Positions 58,742 to 64,000 of a stretch of 64,000 nt of DNA are shown piece by piece (within the stretch, counting starts at the first letter, position 1; every line of letters starts with the position of its first letter). The DNA comes from Adineta ricciae (taxonomy: Eukaryota; Rotifera; Eurotatoria; Adinetida; Adinetidae): the NCBI GenBank assembly GCA_905250025.1, contig CAJNOJ010000037.1, forward strand, positions 186,001-250,000, in the 5' to 3' direction. The position numbers and the translations under genes are program-made. The notes below the pieces were generated by a model that saw nothing but the letters and a program-made list of their open reading frames with translations, was not told where the DNA came from and did not search any database.

Positions 58742-59868
58742 TTATTTTTTCTTCAATTTTTCTGTTAATTCAGGAAGAATTTTAAATAAATCACCGGTAA
58801 GTCCATAGTCAGCTATTGCAAATATTGGCGAGTCGGCATCCTTGTTAATAGCAACAATTACTTTACTATCCTTCATTCCAGCAATATGTTGAATAGCACC
58901 GGAGATGCCAATAGCGACGTATAAGTCGGGTGCAACAATTTTTCCTGTTTGACCAATCTGTAGATCATTTGCGCAATAACCGGCGTCAACAGCAGCTCGG
59001 GATGCACCCACAGTTGCTTGGCCTGGAAATAGATCAGCTAAATCATAAAGTAATTTGAAGTTTTCTTTGCTTTTCAAAGCGCGACCACCGGAAAAGATCT
59101 AGGAGGAAAATAAAGATTAGTGAGTATTTCGAGTAGATATACGTACAATACGAGCACTGGCCAGTTCGGGACGTTCCGATTGTTGAACTTGTCGAGAAAC
59201 GAACTCTGACAAATCGTTGTTGGGTGTACTATTCACTTTTTCGATTTGAGCTTCTCCGCTTCCAGTGCCTTGTTTAGCTGCTTCAAAAGCTGTGCCACGT
59301 ACAGTGATAATTTGCACTGGATCATTCGATTTCAATTTTAGGATTGCGTTTCCAGCGTAAATGAATCGGCTGTACTGGGATTTATCAATAACTGCAGTTA
59401 CATCAGAAATTGGTTGGACATCAAGTAGTGCAGCTAGGCGTGGCAAAACTCCTTTTGCAAAGGTTGACGAGCCACCTAAGATATGTGTATAATTGTTTTT
59501 CTTTTGTATATCCAGTAGAACAGGTGTGACAGATTCACTGAGTAAACCTTTAAAACCTGCATTTTCAGCTAGAAGAATCTTTTTAATGTTGCAGTTAGTA
59601 AATTTTTTCAATTCATTGGCTGTTTCGTTCGTTTTCTCTGTACCGAAGATCACACAATCAATGTCTTGTTTTAATTGAGCAGCAGCTGTCAATCTAGAAG
59701 AAGGACAATGATAAATTATTTGTATCCTTTCTATACGTCATACGTATTCAATGTGACTGGTGCAAGTTTCCCACCTTCGATTTGTTCGGCAAGTACAAGT
59801 GTACTGGCAAAACAACGCGAACGAATTGTTGATGTTGTTAAACGAGAAAGAATCTGGCGGGAATACAT
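58742..59868 (-). CDS. ETFA: Electron transfer flavoprotein alpha subunit (mitochondrial)
   Basis: FAD-bearing subunit that passes electrons from acyl-CoA and other dehydrogenases to ETF:ubiquinone oxidoreductase. Exon 1 (start 59868) gives [20 protein letters not shown], an Arg/Ser-rich mitochondrial presequence, then [20 protein letters not shown]; it splices to [17 protein letters not shown]. Then [109 protein letters not shown] and [20 protein letters not shown] (ETF-alpha signature). The stop overlaps a poly(A) signal (AAAAAATAAACA). An acceptor (TTTTTTTCTAG) lies 6 bases before the ATG. Confidence 0.96.
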
Positions 59869-59887
59869 TTAAATCTAGAAAAAAAAA

Positions 59888-59900
59888 CGATAATTTATCG
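59888..59900. promoter_or_regulatory. Palindrome in the divergent ETFA promoter
   Basis: CGATAATTTATCG, a perfect inverted repeat, inside the 73 bases between the ETFA start (minus) and the 59942 gene (plus). A possible transcription-factor site; no factor is proposed. Confidence 0.3.
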
Positions 59901-59941
59901 CGCATTTTTCAAAATTATTTGACTTTTTTGTTTTCCTTGCA

Positions 59942-60424
59942 ATGGCACGTCGAGCAAAGAAATCAACAAAGAAAAGTTCATCTCGTAAACATACGAAATT
60001 ACCAAAGAAACCATCAACAATGTCCTCGCCAACCAAACAGAATACGTCTGATAGTCTGGATGATGAAACCAAATTAGCAAAACGACATTTAACGAAAGAA
60101 ATGTGGCAATTAGTTTCGATCGCTGTTAAACGAATGGCGGATGAACTTGTTTCGATTCCAAATACTCAAACACACAAAGCTCTGTCGGAAACTGATCCTT
60201 CTTCTCTCTCGAAACTTTCAACTACGCAACAAATGGGTGCGGGTGACGAAGGTTCTACTCCTGATAAATCGAGCATAGCTAAAGAGTCATTACCAGTGCA
60301 AATGATTGAAGTACCATTGTCTACTAAGCAGAAAGCAACGAGTAATAATGCAATACGCCGATCGATAAAATCAGCTCGAAAATCAACGTTACAACATGGA
60401 CGCAAGAACTACAAAATGAAATAA
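59942..60424 (+). CDS. Small basic protein, unknown function
   Basis: A 160-aa single-exon frame, not recognised. The N-terminus is very basic (MARRAKKSTKKSSSRKHTKL), the middle is Ser/Thr-rich (STMSSPTKQNTSDSLDD), followed by a likely helix HLTKEMWQLVSIAVKRMADE, and the C-terminus is basic again (RRSIKSARKSTLQHGRKNYK). The pattern suits a nuclear or chromatin protein with terminal localisation signals. Start chosen as the first ATG, 73 bases from the divergent ETFA start. It ends close to the convergent XPNPEP2 gene. Confidence 0.6.
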   Translation: MARRAKKSTKKSSSRKHTKLPKKPSTMSSPTKQNTSDSLDDETKLAKRHLTKEMWQLVSIAVKRMADELVSIPNTQTHKALSETDPSSLSKLSTTQQMGAGDEGSTPDKSSIAKESLPVQMIEVPLSTKQKATSNNAIRRSIKSARKSTLQHGRKNYKMK

Positions 60425-60833
60425 ACTTTCGAAAAAAACTCTCCGTTTCGCATGTTTAATTCTTTGAATGAAAAATATAGACTAGATCACTATCTGCATT
60501 TGCCATTCTCGGAATTCCATAGATAAAGATGTTACGAAAGTTGTTATTGTATTATGAGCACGTAAACAATACTTCTTACTAGTCTAATAGAGGAAATTAT
60601 GACGAGGGCTATGTATTAAGAAAATTTCAACATACGATCTGTTGTTATACAAGACATGCAATTGATTTCGACCAGTCGAACGAAAAGCACAACGAATTCA
60701 GACGGAAATATATAACTGATGGGTGAATAAGTAGTAAAGAAGAGAAGAATTTCATATAATAGGGTTGGATTGGTAGTTTGGCTTGGTACTTCAATCTGCA
60801 GATGTCGTACTTTGACAAATACAGACGAGATAT
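60425..60833. other. Convergent intergenic stretch
   Basis: 3' flanks of the basic-protein gene and of the aminopeptidase; no coding sequence recognised. Confidence 0.4.
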
Positions 60834-63040
60834 TTATTGTAAGTAGAAACATACAAGCAAGGGTAGAAATGCTATTATAAATCGTGAGCTAGTCATAGCG
60901 TGAGCGTCATTTTCTGATCTCGAAATCTTCAGATTTATAAATGGAAGCGGATCTAAGCGTTTTGTACGCGAATGTAATGCCCTTAAAGCAGCCAGATCAT
61001 CTTTCAGTAATGGCTCGAGCATTTCAGCAACTTCTTTATGATATTGATTGATGGTGTTATACTGTTTAATTGTTAGCAAACTAACATCGATCATTGAACG
61101 TTCATATGGCAGATATGTGATCGTATTGAAACGCAGGAATTGTTCCTTGTTGTAAACGCTATTATTAGCACGCACAATTTCCATGACGTTTTCTATACGT
61201 ATGCCAAAATCATGTACTTTATAAAATCCGGGTTCATCGGAAATAAATACTCCTTCAAGTAGTGGTTCTTCATATTGATCATAACTATATCCAATACTTT
61301 GCGGGCCTTCATGGACACCCAAGAAATAGCCAACACCATGTCTGTTAGGAAAAAAAAAGAATATTCGGTCCAATAACAAACGCAAAGCGAAGATGAGTGT
61401 GAGAATACAAACCCAGTTGAATGACCATAGATCATTCCATCGCGAAACAAATGCATACGGGCAAGATAATCGATGGATCTACCGTAAGTACCAAGAGGGA
61501 AAATGGCATCGGCAATATCAAGCACACCTTGCAGAACTCGAGTATAAGCACGCCGTTCTACATCCGTCGGTGTACCGAAATGATGTGTCCGCGTTATATC
61601 AGTTGTACCATCAAGATATTGACTGCCGGCCTATGAGAAGAGTCGCTATGTTTATCAAAATGTGTATCACTACGGTTGACTTACGTCCAACAGATAAACT
61701 TGATCTTTTGTTATTGGTCGTGCTGTTTTTGGTTCAGGTGAATAATGAGGAAGCGCAGCGTTCTCTCCCGATCCTGAGATTGCTTTGAAGCTTGGAAATT
61801 GAAAATTACTTTGTTGTTTTTGATAGACAAGCAATTGGTCGGCTGCACTTGACTCATTAATCGGTATTCCTGCTTTCAATTGTTCTTCAATCCATCCGAG
61901 ATGTTTTAGACGAGCAACCGAATCTCGAATTTGAGAAATCCTCATGCCATGTCGTTCAACTCGGTTCTTTTGCGCTTTCACACGTTGCACTGGAGAATTT
62001 AGCAAAGGTAACATCAATTTCTCAGCAGGAATCGAACCGTATATGGCTTGAGACACCTGTGGATCAATCCAGATTTTCTTTACTGTCGGATCTGCTACTG
62101 TTCGATTCAAATATTGCCAAAACGCGACATAATCGAAGACCTTGACGCCTATTGGATACATAGTCCCATTGAGTTGTGCTAAATTGACAAATAATTCTGG
62201 TAGTCGATTGATATAATCAGTATAAATAATAGCGTATGATTTGAAAAATGGATTGTACGGAATATCTGCCCCACGTAAGTTAAATTGCCACGCAACTTCA
62301 TCGAGAGCACTGATAATCGTTGCTGTGATACCACGACGTTTCATTGATCTCGTCGTTTTTTGTAATTTTTCTTGAACGGTTTCTCCAGCATATTTAATAT
62401 CGTGTTCAACAATAGGATTTTGTAATGGCTTTGGACGTTCTTCGTTAGGCCATATACGAGTGACAAGGTCATCGACAGGTTGAAGCTGTTTACCAATCTG
62501 TTTCAATGCTTTGTTGATCGTTATCCACTTGGACGAAGGAGCAAATGTAGGTGTTCCGCCGATTGGCTAGAAAGTGCCAGATTGTAAAAACACTACTCGT
62601 AAAGCAAAACTTACTAATCTCGTTTGATTTCCCATAGTTAATAACCATTGAGTAACAGTCGGTACACCTGCAGCTCTGTCTCTCATTAGAAGCCAATTAG
62701 CACAATCTAATTCTTCTTCGGCTTGTGTAAAATATCGACTGTCTGTCCAGAGAGCTGCTGTTTGTAGCGTCACGATTGCTATACCAGATGAACCATGGAA
62801 TCCTGTGAGCCACTCACGGCGTTTATCGTACTCTTGAGTATATTCGCTGCCATGTTCATCTCCGGAAAGAATAATATATATACCAATACCGATGTTTTGC
62901 ATTTCACGACGAAGGTCTTTCAGGATTATTGATGTATTCTTCTGCGTTGCTTTCGGTCGACAAGTTGTTTGATTTAATTCATTGCAAAATGAGCTCTGTA
63001 CTGTAATTAGTACGGCTAAGACGGCAAACAACATTTCCAA
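60834..63040 (-). CDS. XPNPEP2: Xaa-Pro aminopeptidase, membrane GPI-anchored type
   Basis: M24-family peptidase that removes an N-terminal residue before proline. Signal peptide MEMLFAVLAVLITVQSSF, then EYTQEYDKRREWLTGFHGSS, ALWTDSRYFTQAEEELDCAN (creatinase-like domain 1), DIPYNPFFKSYAIIY and AADQLLVYQKQQSNFQFPSF. The catalytic domain has YLLD-AGSQYLDGTTDITRT (two metal-ligand Asp), HGVGYFLGVHEGP (His), SDEPGFY (Glu) and GIRIENVMEI (Glu), so all five metal ligands are visible. The last residues (SSRFIIAFLPLLVCFYLQ) form a hydrophobic GPI signal, which with the signal peptide separates it from cytosolic XPNPEP1. Four or five small introns. Confidence 0.92.
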
Positions 63041-63578
63041 GATACGATGTGACAGATATGAAGAGCTATCTGGTTTTAGAATGAAAGAAGTTCATGACTT
63101 TTGCGAACAGCTATTTGTTTACAGTAACAAATCGATCATGTGCCCATATACGACTATTCTCTCTTCATTTTGACATTTTTCACCTAAAAATGTTCTTTAC
63201 GACTTACACATAACAGACAGCGAGTTTTGCATCATTGCAATACATCAACAACAAACAGATAATCTCACGCAGTATGACAACCTTTAGCAACATGTCGATG
63301 TCTGTGTCGTCGTGATAACGCTAGAAATGAAAGTAATCGAATAACAGGCACTCATTTACAGTGGTTGTCTTCGATGTAACAAAATTTCATAGGAAGGGCG
63401 AAAGATTTGATTTTCAAATCTGTTCTTTTCATTATCGTAGTTCAATTCTACAAATATATATTTCATATCATGCACAGAAGACAACGAAAAAAAGCTTCAC
63501 AAAATACAATATGAGATTAGATATGTCAAAGATAGAGAGAGAATAACACTGAAATATTGAGTTGTTTCATTTGTTGAT
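63041..63578. other. Intergenic stretch, nothing recognised
   Basis: 5' flank of the aminopeptidase and 3' flank of the ORAI gene; open frames here are short and without recognised content. Confidence 0.4.
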
Positions 63579-64000
63579 TTAAACAATATTAGCTTGGGCT
63601 AGTTTACCAACTGTTAATGTATTTTCGATTTCATTTAATGCATCTTGGTGACGACTTAGTTTGAATGAGACAAGCCGTCGATAAAAATGTAATGAAAATA
63701 TACAAAATAAGATGATAACAGGCACAATCACAATCGTTGTCGCTACGGCGGCTGGTCGTGTGACATAGTAAAATTTCACCCAACACACAATCGCTATTTC
63801 AACTAGAAACAAAAATATTCCTAAAAACAAAAAACAATTCCATCATCTCCTTTCATACAACTGCACTAAATCTTACCAAATCCAGTACTCAATATCCATG
63901 CCAATTCGATATAAATGTGCATTGTCTCATGGGATGCGTATTCTTCATAGCCAAGTAAACTATCAGCTTCAAGCTGCGGCAATATACAAGTACTTATCAT
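63579..64000 (-). CDS. ORAI: ORAI calcium release-activated calcium channel (N-terminus outside window)
   Basis: Pore subunit of the store-operated calcium channel of the plasma membrane, gated by STIM. The visible C-terminal half spans the end of TM2/TM3 to the C-terminal helix: MISTCILPQLEADSLLGYEE and ASHETMHIYIELAWILSTGF, then an intron and IFLFLVEIAIVCWVKFYYVT (TM3, with the conserved Glu of LFLxE), AAVATTIVIVPVIILFCIFS (TM4) and LHFYRRLVSFKLSRHQDALN, the hinge and coiled C-terminal helix that contacts STIM, ending ANIV. The TM3-TM4 loop is much shorter than in vertebrate ORAI1/ORAI3. The pore-lining TM1 lies beyond position 64000. Confidence 0.93.

Overview
The window reads as compact, AT-rich metazoan nuclear DNA: about 25 protein genes on both strands, most split by very small introns (usually 45-75 bp, canonical GT..AG) and separated by a few hundred bases. 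The gene set (tomosyn, ORAI, LAMTOR5, TBC1D25, UBA6) is animal. The tiny introns, an F-box/LRR-like gene, an intronless rhodopsin-class GPCR, a non-LTR retrotransposon and a secreted peptidase-like protein of possibly foreign origin fit a rotifer, most likely a bdelloid (Adineta/Rotaria/Philodina type). That assignment is inference; no rRNA, mitochondrial or species-diagnostic sequence is present.

Layout. 1-1141: PP1 catalytic subunit (minus, runs off the left edge). 2005-6490: F-box protein and TBC1D25-like Rab GAP (plus). 7334-8454: two small Pro/His/Cys-rich proteins. 9469-10363: membrane-anchored YccV-domain protein. 10557-14404: decayed non-LTR retrotransposon. 14896-16727: actin-related protein 6. 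16968-18598: RPL35A (minus) divergent from an acidic protein of unknown function. 19588-20535: GPCR. 21664-26085: P4-ATPase flippase. 26731-30972: eIF5B. 31523-34800: PAPS synthetase with an unusual N-terminal exon. 35011-35470: metallo-beta-lactamase-fold pseudogene. 36205-42380: tomosyn (minus). 43412-46749: OGG1, LAMTOR5 and a BTB protein (all minus). 47275-47883: PLEKHB-type PH protein. 49299-52486: a type I membrane protein and a secreted M15-peptidase-like protein (minus). 52802-59868: UBA6, SURF2 and ETFA, a tight minus-strand series. 59942-60424: basic protein (plus). 60834-63040: XPNPEP2-type aminopeptidase (minus). 63579-64000: ORAI channel (minus, runs off the right edge).

The genes are mostly unrelated housekeeping and signalling functions (translation, ubiquitin activation, sulfate activation, base-excision repair, vesicle fusion, store-operated calcium entry). 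There is no single pathway cluster. Two minus-strand series (ETFA-SURF2-UBA6 with gaps of 63 and 115 bp; BTB-LAMTOR5-OGG1 with gaps of 117 and 255 bp), and 3' splice acceptors lying just upstream of many start codons, suggest spliced-leader trans-splicing and perhaps operons.

Three single N bases (23736, 25034, 33749) each sit between two near-identical copies of about 200 bp. These are almost certainly assembly joins, and they falsely duplicate parts of the P4-ATPase and PAPS synthetase genes. The most interesting points are the Pro/His/Cys-rich pair, the secreted M15-like protein, the PAPS synthetase extension, and micro-exons that encode catalytic motifs of PP1 (12 nt) and APS kinase (31 nt).
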